Below, in pieces: positions 34,665 to 64,000 of a DNA stretch of 64,000 nucleotides. A program made the translations under genes and the position numbers. The stretch is taken from contig CAOLHI010001308.1 of assembly GCA_948474755.1 (NCBI GenBank), forward strand, positions 62,001 to 126,000. The letters run 5' to 3'. Each line of letters starts with the position of its first letter. Position 1 is the first letter of the stretch. The DNA is from Ctenosaura bakeri (taxonomy: Eukaryota > Chordata > Lepidosauria > Squamata > Iguanidae). The notes under the pieces were generated by a model that worked only from the letters and a program-made list of their open reading frames with translations, did no database searches and had not been told where the DNA came from.

Positions 34665-35985
34665 ATTTTTGCCCAATAAATGGAAACAGCTTCACTGAAA
34701 CCGGGACAGCCAAAGTCTGGCCAACAAGCTAGCTTTAAGAATCTATATGCAGATGACACCCAGTTCAATTACTCCTTTCCACTTCAATCCAAGGAAGCTG
34801 ACTTGATTTTAAATCAGTATCTGCAATCAGCAAGGGACTGGATGAAGGCAAACAAACTGAAGCAACCCAGACAAGGAAGAGGTGCTCCTGGCAGTCAAAA
34901 GGCAGACAAGGGAATGGTGATTCAGTCTCTGTTGGATGGGGTTTTACTGCCCCTGAGGACAACGTTTGAGCTTGGGATTTCTCCTGGACTCAGCTTTGAA
35001 GCTTGAGGCCCAGGCTTCTGCAGTGGCCAGAAATGCTTTTGCACATGTAAAGCCTGTGCACTAACTGCACCCTTGAGATGCCAGATCTAGCCACAGTGGT
35101 GTGTGCCCTACTTACATCCTGTTCAGACAACTGTAACACACTCTATATGGGGCTGACTTTGAAGAGTGTTCAGATATTTCAGCCAGTACAGACCTGCAAC
35201 CAGAATGTTAACTGGGGCAGGTTACAAGAACCATGCTACCCCCCTGTGACAACAGTTCCACTGGCTGCCTGTTTGTTTCTGGGCACAAGTGCTGGTTATG
35301 ATCTATAAAGCCCTACATGGCTTGGGTCCAAACTATCTGGTAGACTGTATTCCCCAGGATAAGACTGCCCAGGCCCTAAGATCATCAAAAGGGACCCTTC
35401 TCTTCATCTCACCACCATCAAAACATAGTTGATGGGGACGTATGATGCAGCCTTCTCAGTGACTGCCCCTAGATTCTGGAACACCCTTCTGAGAGAAAGC
35501 AGAATGGGCCATTCCTTGATGTCTTTCCATCAGCAAGCAAAACCCTTTTAATTTTGACAGCCTTCTAATATGGAACATTTTTAAAGGGCTAATGGTTTTT
35601 AATGTTTTTTTAAAAAATCTATTTAATTTTTTTTAAAAATTATTTAATTATCAGCAAACAGGATAGAGTCATGATGATTTTTTTTGGGAGGGGAGACAAA
35701 TAGAGTGATAAATATAAGGCTGGGAAGGGGAGAAATTTGGCCATAGTTTTCCATTAGCACTATCAAGTACTGTATTATAATAAGAATCTCTTCTCCTTTG
35801 CATAAAAAACTATTTAATTATTTTATTAAGTATAGTTCTGAACTGTTAATATTGTGATTAGTTTAATTCCATTTTAATGTTCACTTTTGGTATGTTTTTA
35901 GCCATATTGCTCTTTTTTAATGTTATGCTGCTTTGAGTCCCAATTTTGGGAGCAAAGTAGGATATAAATAAATAGTAGTAGTAGT
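34665..35985 (+). mobile_element. L2-type LINE 3' half
   Basis: Broken coding segments show an L2-like reverse transcriptase: NLYADDTQFNYSFPLQSKEA with the YADD box at about 34742, then DWMKANKLK, a later PDLATVVCALLTS and a GL-LKSVQ segment. The 3' end GCTGCTTTGAGTCCCA and GGATATAAATAAATAGTAGTAG is typical of lizard L2 elements. Frameshifts and an AT-rich insertion at about 35580-35850 show it is dead. It sits in the probable TET2 3' UTR, antisense. Confidence 0.8.
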
Positions 35986-36531
35986 CATAGTTACGGTATA
36001 GAGCTAGCAGGAAGATATTTTTGTTTAAGGAAAAGTTTTTTGAAATAGAAAGGCAGAGGGGGTTAAAAATTTAAAATAAAAGCAAGTACTGTGTTACCTG
36101 GGTGCAGAAGCACAACAGCAAACAGCCAGCAGGTGGGAAAAAAGTGACACAGACATTTTTGAAGTACAACCGATCACCCTAAAGGAAAACACTCGTCCTT
36201 TTCAAACTGGCCTCCTATCCAGTCAGTTGATTTTCTGCCCTCATATTAGGAAAAATACAACAGATGCCTTTAAGAACAGATTTAGGATATCATGAAAGGG
36301 TGTCAGAATTTGCTTGCTTGTTTATTTTATTTAACTGACAGGAAGGGAGATAAGCACTTGTGATATTTTATGCCTCAGGAACCAAAATAACCTGAATAGG
36401 GGAGCAGGGGAAATAGAATGTTCTACTCTGTCTCAGGAAGCAAAATTTCTTAGGCCACATTTGTTTCTGTAGTAAAGATGACTACTATAGTCTATGACTG
36501 TGACCATTATAGTTTAAATGCTAAGAAAATA

Positions 36532-36901
36532 CAGTCATCCCTCCACATTTGCTACAGTTAAGGGCACAGGACCCCTGTGAATGTGGAAAAATCATGAATA
36601 ACTCTAGGCCCTCCCAAACCATACACAACAAAATATGATCACCATCTGCAACCCACCTCGGATTCCTTTGAGGTGTCAGGGTTCCTTCACAAGGCAGAAG
36701 TGGGTGGCTGGTGAGGCTTACTGCCACCTCCACGGCTGCTCCATATTATTTTTAAGAGGGACTTACAAGCCTCGTTTGCAGACTCACAAGGTTTGCAGTG
36801 CCTATTAAAAATGGCAGAGGGAGGCAGCAGAGGTGACAGCAAATAATCTGTGAATAGTCAAATCTGCAAAAGTGAAACCCGCAAATGTGAAGGGTTGACT
36901 G
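36532..36901. mobile_element. Tigger-like MITE (TA-flanked)
   Basis: The ends CAGTCATCCCTCCACATTTGC and GCAAATGTGAAGGGTTGACTG are inverted repeats, bordered by TA on both sides (36530-36531, 36902-36903) as expected for the Tc1/mariner superfamily. The CAGT-CCCTCCA terminus is reminiscent of Tigger elements. 370 bp, no transposase frame. It lies in the probable TET2 3' UTR. Confidence 0.82.
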
Positions 36902-37019
36902 TACACTATTTCTCTCGACAGGAGCACTATTTAGATCAAATGAAGTTGTAATTGTATCATACCACAATCTGGCCAGCCCATTTTTTACATAGCACTACAC
37001 TATGGCTTGCCATTACTGA

Positions 37020-37140
37020 GCAGAAGCAAGCCTTCAGAGGTGCATTAGTTGTATATTCCTTTATGGCAGGCAGTTGAACTAGATGGCACTTCTGGCTCCT
37101 TCCAACTCTCAAGATTCTATGATTTCATGATTCTGTAACT
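37020..37140 (+). mobile_element. CR1 3' end scrap
   Basis: About 120 bp match the CR1 3' UTR: a GGCAGTTGAACTAGATGGC stretch, then TCCTTCCAACTCT and GATTCTATGATTTCATGATTCTG. It lies in the probable TET2 3' UTR. Confidence 0.7.
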
Positions 37141-38563
37141 CCATTGGCTCCTTGCTCTCTTCTCCAACTCATGTCATCACAAAACAGAGATGGAATGATC
37201 TGCATTGCATTTTAACCTAACCAGATTTTATCATTACATCCAAACTTGGATGAGGAAGTGAAAGTTAGCTTAAATTATGGTTTGTTAGCAAGCCAGGCTC
37301 ATAAGTTGTGGTCTAATTGCAGCTTGTTTACCAATCACAGGTTAAACTAATCACATTTTCCCCATGACGATAAACTCTAGTAAACTTAAATGTCAATTTC
37401 TTGATACTTTCTCATGATACATGGAGAAGAGAGGAAGGGGGAACACATGATACCAAACATCACTTTGCCCCCCTTCTTTATACAGTACCGCTAATCTATA
37501 GCATAATGTTATGTCTGAAAGAAAGTCTAGAAAAGTTATTTTGGACTAAAACTATTGGAATCCTTCAGTTAGGGAGTCTGGGAGCTGTAGACACCAAACA
37601 GTGACTTTTAAAAACTCTAGTCTGAAACAGACTGTTGTCTGCATATACGCTGAAATGGCATTTGAATTTGTGCAAATTGTTGCCGGGAGAAGTTTTAGAT
37701 CACTGGCTTTACATGCAGTCATCCCATTGCCCATATATAGCTTTGTTAGAACTTGATCTTGGCTCATCTCAATTCCCATATTTTAAAAATTGATTTTTTT
37801 TTAAAAAAAATTGAGCTAACTGGATACAAATGCAAAATTAAAAAGGTCCTCTTTACTGTTCAAGGAGAGCAGAGCATATTTTTAATCTATGCATGGTTAA
37901 TAAAAGGCATTAAAACTGTTCGACTGCTGCATTAGACACCTTTCTTATATATAGCACCATGTTTTAGAATAGCCAAACAAATTCAGTGTTTTTCATTGTA
38001 TACCTTGTTATATATGTAGCTATCCTGATTAATAAAAATCAAGTCAATATTAAGATTACAGCCAAAAATAAAACCCTGCATGTTAAAAAGCTGTATTTCC
38101 AGTATTTCAGCACAGTATAGATTCAGCACCTGGTGGTATATTAAAGTTTCTGCTACTGAAATACTACAGTATTTTACTTTAAAAAACAAACCTCTCTTAG
38201 TGAACTTCCTTTCATTAAAATGATCACAGATGTATTTTTAAAAGAAATTACAAATACGGATTCTCTCTTCCAGTAGTTAAGCCAGTGTTTCAGTGTTAAC
38301 TGCCGACTATCACTTAGCTTACTAATTTTGCATAGGATGCTTTGGTTTTTAATTCTTAGCACGTTACTTGCCATCACTTACCAAATGAATGCAATGGTGA
38401 CATCATCTCTTATGCTGGTATGAGGAAGTTTTCCCATCAACTAGTTAAAAATAAAAATACTGTCTCTTGCCCTTTCCCTGCCCATAGCCCAGAAAGAATG
38501 ATCACCCTACTGACATTTAAAAACAAAAGTAAACAGATGAGGTAATGAACAAAGATCTGACTT

Positions 38564-57841
<19,278 letters not shown>

Positions 57842-57970
57842 TTAAAACAAGATTGAAACAACAAAACAAAAAGATTAATATTGCATTTCTGTTGAAGGCA
57901 TCTTTCAAAGTTGCACATTTTTGTCTAGTTTATTGATTTCTTAAGGCCATTTTAGGTCAAATTTCTTTTG

Positions 57971-58573
57971 GGCCATTTCTGCACTACACTGTTATAGGCC
58001 CTCTCCGCACCTTATCTTTTTCCAGCGCTGGGGTGCGGGGATCGTGCAAGCAGCCTCCGGCAAGAGGCTCTCAAGTCCCTGCTGTTTCAGCTCTGTACGA
58101 GCTGCCTTCTCGTGTGAGAGCCCCACCTCTTCCTTCCACAGTGCAGCCTGGGAGTTTCCCAGGCTGCGCTGGGGCAGGAAGCATGACCAGCGTGGCTCTG
58201 GAGGCTCCACATGCCAGGTAAGTGTGTTCGGGGCCCGGGAGCAATGCACGATCGTGCACCAAAAAGGTGCACAATCGGTGCCTGCTGGCCCCTGGAGTGT
58301 CATACAATTGTGAGTGCATCATGCAGATTGCTCTTCACAATTGCGTGATGCCCCAGGTGCCCTTTTGCATGGCAAATGCTGTGCGGAAAGGACCATAGTG
58401 CTATTATTCCACTTTCAACATCCTATGGAATCCTCGGGTTTGCAGGTCAGGGAGAGGCATTTAGAATTCTCATCCAGAGAGCTCTTTGGCCTCAGTAAAC
58501 TACAAATCCCAGAATTCCATAAGATGTTGAAAGTGGAATAAGAGCACCATAACCGTGTAGTGCAGAAATGGTC
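57971..58573. mobile_element. Inverted-repeat MITE, family A, split by family B
   Basis: The outer element starts GGCCATTTCTGCACTACACTGTTATA (57971-57996) and resumes at 58395 with ATAGTGCTATTATTCCACTTTCAA to the end TGTAGTGCAGAAATGGTC. Without the insert it equals the 16803 copy in layout and length. Its own flanks (TTG left, TAA right) show no clear duplication. Confidence 0.87.
57997..58394. mobile_element. Inverted-repeat MITE, family B, nested in family A
   Basis: The 398 bp GC-rich element has ends GGCCCTCTCCGCAC and GTGCGGAAAGGACC, inverted repeats of each other and similar to the family A ends. ATA repeats flank it at 57994-57996 and 58395-58397, and removing one copy restores the family A sequence TTATAGTGCTATTATTCC. 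Several overlapping open frames inside are a by-product of its GC content. Confidence 0.88.
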
Positions 58574-59319
58574 TAAGAAATGATTTCAAGATGTACACTG
58601 CACTCAGAGTAAAATCAATCCATAAGACATATGTTTTCTTGAATTCTGGCTGGTTATGTGTAATTAGCTATTTGACAGTTCATTTGTACACTGATCAGAG
58701 AGAGGTGTGTATTGGGGGCAGTAAGTATTATCTTCGGTTTGAAAGAGAAAATAAAACAGGCTATATTCGTACCAAAGATGATAGTGAATAATGTTTGAGG
58801 TACAAGAAGCAATTTGTTCTAAGTCATAATGCAAGAGGTAAGAAATTATTGTGGCAAATGGTTAACACAATAACTCTGGCTGTTCTGCTTTGTTGTGATA
58901 AGATCGCATAGCAAGTTATTTAAGTGTTCAAGCAAATAAAAAAAGAATGGATGAAGCCATGTTCTAGACATCTATGTATCAGCACTACTTCTTATTGCTC
59001 TTTGGGGCAAAGTAACTGAAAGATGAAAAATTCCTTTACGTTATCTGGTTCAACCATAATGAAACTGAAATTATTTAGATTGACACCATCAGAATTAGTT
59101 TCTTCATTATGGCCATAGCCCTTGAACTCTAAGGTTAAAATCTATGTGCAAAATAGGTTGTCTTTTTTGGTTAAAAACAAACATGCCAAAAAGTAAAACT
59201 AATTAATTTTTTAAGAAAAGTTAAAAATACAAGTCTTTCACAACTAACTGCTCATTTAAAGCTAGAACAATGTGTAGGAATGTGTTCAGTGTAATTGTAC
59301 ATCTGTTTTTACAGGAAGA

Positions 59320-59987
59320 ATGAGTATTGTTCGAGCAATGAGGAGCGCCGTGTGGAGGCAACAGAATGTCAACAAGAAGGAATCCAACTTCGGCAACAGG
59401 AACTAGATCAACGCTCCCAGCCTCAACAGAATGCCCAGGCAGTCCTAGTAGAACATGCTCATCGAGGAGCCCAGGACAAGCCTCAGAGGAGGTGACTTCT
59501 GGTTGTTGGGGACTCTTTGCTCAGAGGAACTGAAACTGCAATTTGCAAACCGGACAAGCTCAATCGAGAGGTATGCTGTCTTCCTGGGGCCAGGATCAAC
59601 CACATAACGAAGAGGCTAACCAGACTGGTCAAACCCACTGACCATAAGCCCCTCATTTTAGTTCACGACACTGCGAGGAGCAGCTTTTACCACATTGCAA
59701 AGGACTACGAGCTTATGGGGATGAAGCTTAAGGACCTTGGTGCGCAGGTGGTCATTTCGTCTCTCCTCCCTGTTCAAGGATATGGTGCACGTAGGGAAAG
59801 GGCAATAGCAGAGGTCAACAACTGGCTCCGCGTGTGGTGCCACCGGCAATGGTTTGGGTTTTTGGAACATGGCCTGAATTTCCATGAACATGGGCTTCTG
59901 GTGAAGGATGGGCTACACCTCACGAAACTTGGCAGGAATGTTTTTGCAAACAGTCTCGCAAGGAGGATTAAGAGGTCTTTAAACTAA
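59320..59987 (+). pseudogene. CR1 ORF1 remnant with esterase domain
   Basis: CR1 ORF1 proteins are RNA-binding/esterase factors needed for retrotransposition. The frame runs from a Gln-rich stretch (59379-59450) into VVGDSLLRGTE, where the Ser of GDS (59514-59516) would be the nucleophile. It ends with KDGLHLTKLG, whose Asp (59907-59909) and His (59916-59918) complete an SGNH-type site. A TGA at 59493-59495 interrupts the frame just before this domain, where related elements would have a sense codon, and the N-terminal part is absent. It is therefore called a pseudogene; the 156-codon frame from 59517 is open but lacks the GDS start. Confidence 0.82.
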
Positions 59988-62976
59988 GTTCCGCTGGGGA
60001 GGGAGACAATATTACTCAGGGCAAGGACTCAGAGAACACAGGGGAAAAAGTCCCAAATGATACTGGACAAGCAGTACAAGTGGCCAATGGCAGGAGGAGT
60101 AGAAACAATAGTACAGGACTTGCAGGAAGGGCCCAGGGACTTAAGTATCTCTACACTAATGCACAGAGTATGGGAAACAAGCAGGATGAACTTGAACTCC
60201 TAGTACAACAAAATAAATACGATTTGATAGGCATCACTGAGACCTGGTGGGATGAGTCTCATGATTGGAATATAGGAATAGAGGGGTATAGCCTATTTTG
60301 TAAAAATAGACCAAACAAGAAAGGAGGAGGAGTAGCCTTGTATGTCAAGGATGTTTTCACCTGTGAAGAGATCCAGGACTTAAACCCAGAAAGCCAGGTC
60401 GAGAGCATTTGGGTAAGAATTAAGGCAGCGAGAAACAACAGGGATATTCTGGTGGGGGTTTACTACAGACCTCCAACCCAGGCTGAGGACTTGGATGACG
60501 CCTTCCTCAACCAAATGACTGCACATTCGAAGAGGAGAGATACAGTAATAATAGGAGATTTCAATTACCCGGATATATGCTGGCAGTCAAACTCTGCCAA
60601 GAGAAGCAAGGTCCAGCAAGTTTCTTGCTTGTCTTGCAGACAACTTCAGAAGGTGGAAGAGGCCACAAGGGGCTCAAATATTCTAGATCTGATCCTGACC
60701 AACAGGGATGACCTTGTTAATGAGGTAGAAGTGGTTGGATCTTTAGAGGGGAGTGACCATGCCCTATTGGAATTTGGCATTCAGTGGGAAGGAGAAGATA
60801 AGGGTAGCCAGACACTCATCTTAGATTTTAAAAAAGCGGACTTCTGTAAACTTCGGGAGCTGCTGGCTGGAACTCCGTGGTCAAGAATAGTGAAAGAGAA
60901 AGGAGTTCAGAAGGCATGGGAGCTCCTTAAAAAGGAGATACTGAAGGCACAGTCTAAAACGGTGCCAATAAGGAGGAAAAATGGAAGGCATTTGAAAAAA
61001 CCAGAATGGTTGACTAAAGAACTCTCAGCTGAGCTAAGTGTTAAGAGAAACATGTATAGGAAATGGAATAAGGGGGAAACCACCAAAGCAGAATTTAAGC
61101 AAGTAGCCAGGAGATGTAGGGAGGAGGTCAGAAAGGCTAAAGCACAGAACGAACTTAGGCTGGCCAGAGACATTAAAAACAATAAAAAGGGCTTTTTTAA
61201 GTATGTCCGCAGCAAATGGAAAAAGAAGGAGACGATAGGGTCGCTGCGCAGAGAAGATGGCGAATTACTAACAGGGGGAAGAGAAAAGGCAGAACTACTT
61301 GACACCTTCTTTGCTTCAGTTTTTTCCCAGAAGGATACAAGCACTCAACCTGGTGATTGGGGAGCAGGTGAGGAAGCAGGGGAAATGAGGCACATAATAG
61401 GTAGAGAGGTGGTACAGGAATACCTGGCCACACTGGACGAATTCAAGTCTCCAGGGCCAGATGAATTGCATCCTAGGATATTAAAAGAACTGGCAGAGGT
61501 CATTTCGGAACCACTTGCTGTAATCTTTGAGAAATCTTGGAGGACAGGAGAAGTTCCAGCAGACTGAAAGAGAGCAAATGTTGTCCCCATCTTCAAGAAG
61601 GGAAAAAAAGAGGACCCAAATAATTATCGCCCAGTCAGTCTGACATCAGTACCCGGAAAGATCCTGGAGCAGATCATTAAGCAGTCAGTTTCTAATCATT
61701 TAGAAAGCAACGCGGTAATCACGAGAAGTCAACATGGATTTCTCAAAAACAAGTCAAACCAGACTAATTTTATCTCTTTTTATGATAGAGTTACTAGCTT
61801 GATAGATGAAGGGAATGCTGTGGATGTAGCATATCTCGATTTCAGTAAGGCCTTTGACAAAGTTCCCCATGACATTCTTGCAACGAAGCTAGTAAAATGT
61901 GGGCGGGACAGGGCTACCGTTAGTTGGATTTGTAATTGGTTGACCGACCGAACCCAAAGGGTGATCACGAATGGCTGCTTTTCATCCTGGAGAGAAGTGA
62001 CTAGCGGGGTGCCACAGGGTTCTGTCTTGGGCCCAGTGCTGTTTAATATTTTTATCAACAACTTGGATGAAGGAATAGAGGGCATGCTCATCAAATCTGC
62101 AGATGACACCAAATTGGGAGGGGTTGCTAATACGCCAGAGGACAGGATCAAAATTCAAAATGACCTGGATAGATTGGAGAGCTGGGCCAAGGCGAACAAA
62201 ATGAAATTCAACAGAGAGAAGTGTAAAGTCCTACACTTAGGTAGAAAAAATGGAATACAGAAATATAGGATGGGGGACATGTGGCTGGATAGCAGTACAT
62301 GTGAAAGGGATCTAGGAGTCTTCATAGACCACAAGCTGAACATGAGTCAGCAGTGTGATGTGGCAGCCAAGAAAGCCAATGCAATTCTCGGCTGCATCAA
62401 TAGGAGTATGGTGTCTAGATCGAGGGAGGTACTGGTAACACTCTACTCTGCTTTGGTTAGACCTCATCTTGAATTCTGTGTCCAGTTCTGGGCACCCCAA
62501 TTCAAGAAGGATATTGACAAGCTGGAGCAAGTCCAGAGGAGGGCGACCAAAATGGTGAGAGGCCTGGAAGCCATGCCCTATGAGGATAGACTTAGAGAGC
62601 TGGGTATGTTTAGTCTACAGAAGAGAAGGTTGAGAGGGGACAGGACAGCCATGTTTAAATATTTGAAGGGATGCCATGTGGAGGAGGGAGAGGGCTTGTT
62701 TTCTGCTGCTCCAGAGACCAGGACAAGGAGCAATGGATTCAAGCTGCAGGAAAGGAGATTCCACCAGAACGTCAGGAAGAACTTCCTGACGGTCAGAGCT
62801 GTCTGGCAGTGGAATGTGCTGCCTCGGAGTGTAGTGGAGTCTCCGTCCTTGGAGGTTTTTAAGCAAAGGCTTGATGCCATCTGTCGGGAGTACTTTGAGG
62901 GTGTTCCTGCATGGCAGGGGGTTGGACTGGATGGCCCGTGTGGTCTCTTCAAACTCTACATTTCTATGATTCTATG
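59320..62976 (+). mobile_element. Near-full-length CR1 LINE
   Basis: This is a non-LTR retrotransposon of the CR1 clade in the + orientation, antisense to TET2. It has an ORF1 remnant with an SGNH esterase region (to 59987), a 966-codon ORF2 frame with endonuclease and reverse transcriptase (60080-62977), and a short tail ending TTTCTATGATTCTATGA, the octamer-type end typical of CR1. The 5' boundary is unclear; ORF1-like sequence begins about 59320, so the 5' UTR and start of ORF1 are probably missing, as is common for this clade. I could not assign a target-site duplication. Few disabling changes suggest a comparatively young insertion. Confidence 0.93.
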
Positions 62977-62977
62977 A
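60080..62977 (+). pseudogene. CR1 ORF2 (endonuclease-reverse transcriptase) with one stop
   Basis: One reading frame covers an apurinic-type endonuclease (YTNAQSMGNKQDEL, ITETWW, GDFNYPDICW, GSDHALLEF) and a reverse transcriptase ([59 protein letters not shown]). The C-terminal part reaches [18 protein letters not shown]. Only one in-frame stop occurs, TGA at 61565-61567, where the family normally has Trp. The catalytic F/YADD box reads SADD (Ser codon 62096-62098), which should abolish polymerase activity. The length of about 966 codons is normal for CR1 ORF2. Confidence 0.93.
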
Positions 62978-63123
62978 GTGCAGATGTTGTGGATCTTTAA
63001 CTGCAGGTCTCCTCTATCCCATCTAAAGTGGGGCACAGGGTGATATGATTAAAGGACTAAAGTGATGTGCAGGGTATGTGAGAAGATGCTGACCCTAACC
63101 TGTTCTTCTAAAACCATAGGCCA

Positions 63124-63216
63124 TTCTCTCTTTCTCTTTCTCTCTCTCTCTCTCTCTCTGCCTTCAAGTTACTTGTTGACTTATGGTAATTCCATGAACC
63201 ATTTGCCCCCCCCCCC
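63124..63216. repeat. (TC)n run, SINE-tail scrap and poly-C
   Basis: A TC-rich microsatellite (63124-63160) is followed by a reversed SINE tail fragment (CTTCAAGTTACTTGTTGACTTATGG) and an 11-base C run (63206-63216). Confidence 0.75.
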
Positions 63217-64000
63217 GCTTTCCTAGTGAGTTTATGGTCCGGAATGAGAGCTCTGATGGGAGAAAACTGCTTGAGGAGTAGTATGAGGGAAGCATAAAGG
63301 ACAGGGAAGCATACAAAGACCCTAAACCATTCACTCCTTTGTTAGCCTAAATCACAGGTTTGTCATCCTGCTTTATGTGCAATTGGGAGGATGAGGTTGT
63401 GTATGGGAACATATTTTCTGCTGTCATGTGCAAGTATTAGTGTCCTAATTCACTTTCCCAGAACTGGATGCAATTTCTTGCTTGACCTACAGAAGACTTT
63501 TATCAAAGAACACCTTGCTCTCCTTTGCCTAGTTCAAGGGTGGGGAAAGTACACAGGACCTCAGGTAGCCATTCAGGGCTCACCCAATTTTCTTTACTCA
63601 AAATCTCTTATGTTTAGTGGGCATGGGAGAACAACTTCATCACGTTTTTGCCCCCTGGACTTTTTTGAAGCCATTGGTTGTTTTTTTTTTTTTTTACAAA
63701 GGAATATAAGACTTCTAATCCCTTCCTGTTTTGGAAAAAGCATCTCCTAAGCTTAAAACAGTTTGTATCCACCCTTGCACATTCACTGCACATCCATTAG
63801 AACACCTAGATGAGTGGGGGTGCCCCTCAAGGTCTGGTTAAAGGCATACGTAACCCTCAGACTTTGGATAACTGTGCATTTCTGGTCTAGGTGTCTATTT
63901 CTAGCCTTGCTTAGGCTGGAGGGAAATGACATCTAAGAGAGGCTCCAATGTACATATCCCTTAACTTTCCCTGATGCATCTGGCTGTATTGTGCCTGGAT

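Larger units (their letters stand above)
30586..38563 (-). other. TET2: Probable TET2 3' UTR, interrupted by transposons
   Basis: No splice site or other gene follows the stop. Two stretches of AT-rich, repeat-poor sequence (about 37150-38563 and 30600-34070) flank a block of inserted elements: a Tigger-like MITE, an L2 LINE end, a Sauria-type SINE, an inverted-repeat MITE and a CR1 scrap. A - strand AATAAA at 30608-30603 is a plausible final poly(A) signal. From memory the human TET2 3' UTR is about 3.3 kb, so roughly 8 kb here would be an expansion by insertion. A nearer poly(A) site may be used; transcripts are needed to set the end. Confidence 0.5.

Noticed and set aside
58033..58322. Several overlapping 60-100 codon frames on both strands
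   Set aside because: They all lie inside the GC-rich family B MITE, have no family resemblance and overlap on both strands.
60907..61596. Long - strand frames opposite the CR1
   Set aside because: They mirror the coding strand of ORF2 and show low-complexity Ser/Leu-rich peptides.
61799..62977. Second 392-codon frame as an independent protein
   Set aside because: It is in the same frame as the 60080-61567 segment and is the reverse transcriptase half of one CR1 ORF2, separated by a single stop.

Overview
The window is nuclear DNA from an amniote, most likely a squamate reptile (lizard). It is AT-rich, has long introns, and carries the usual lizard mix of dispersed repeats: CR1 and L2 LINEs, antisense RTE/BovB-like fragments, tRNA-derived SINEs with a BovB-like tail (Sauria/ACA type), SINEs with a 5S rRNA-like head, and several families of short inverted-repeat DNA transposons. 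The squamate assignment is inferred from these repeats and the two genes. There are no prokaryotic genes, CRISPR arrays or operons.

Two protein genes can be read exon by exon, and they converge. On the + strand, 1-15.85 kb holds the 3' part of PPA2 (mitochondrial inorganic pyrophosphatase): five coding exons at 4568-4695, 8149-8234, 10142-10211, 13717-13756 and 15577-15608, then a short 3' UTR with a poly(A) signal at 15830. On the - strand, about 30.6-64 kb holds the 3' part of TET2 (5-methylcytosine dioxygenase). Its eight exons match human exons 4-11 in order, phase and nearly all in length: 57837-57747, 55845-55752, 54523-54315, 52157-52007, 50635-50546, 48500-48363, 43672-43313 and 39945-38564. 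They encode most of the Cys-rich/DSBH catalytic region, including the iron-binding HxD pair, the distal His and the 2-oxoglutarate Arg. The large N-terminal coding exon lies beyond base 64000. PPA2 and TET2 are also convergent neighbours on human 4q24, so the synteny is ancestral.

The gene-free remainder is introns, a 14.7 kb intergenic interval (about 15.86-30.59 kb) and a probable long TET2 3' UTR (30.6-38.56 kb) swollen by transposons. The largest mobile element is a nearly full-length CR1 retrotransposon (59.3-62.98 kb, + strand, antisense inside TET2 intron 3). It retains an ORF1 esterase region and a 966-codon ORF2 in one frame. It is disabled by one stop in each ORF and by a Ser in the F/YADD catalytic motif.

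Points most worth a second look: (1) a one-base deletion in an A6 run in TET2 exon 10 that breaks the frame before the last exon; (2) two Tigger-like MITEs ending about 18 and 42 bp inside introns 10 and 8, next to the splice donors; (3) a frame that stays open from exon 10 across its donor into one of those MITEs; (4) nested inverted-repeat MITEs with clean 3-bp target duplications, including one MITE inside another 134 bp upstream of exon 4. I found no convincing new protein system; the novelty is in the transposon architecture around conserved TET2 exons.
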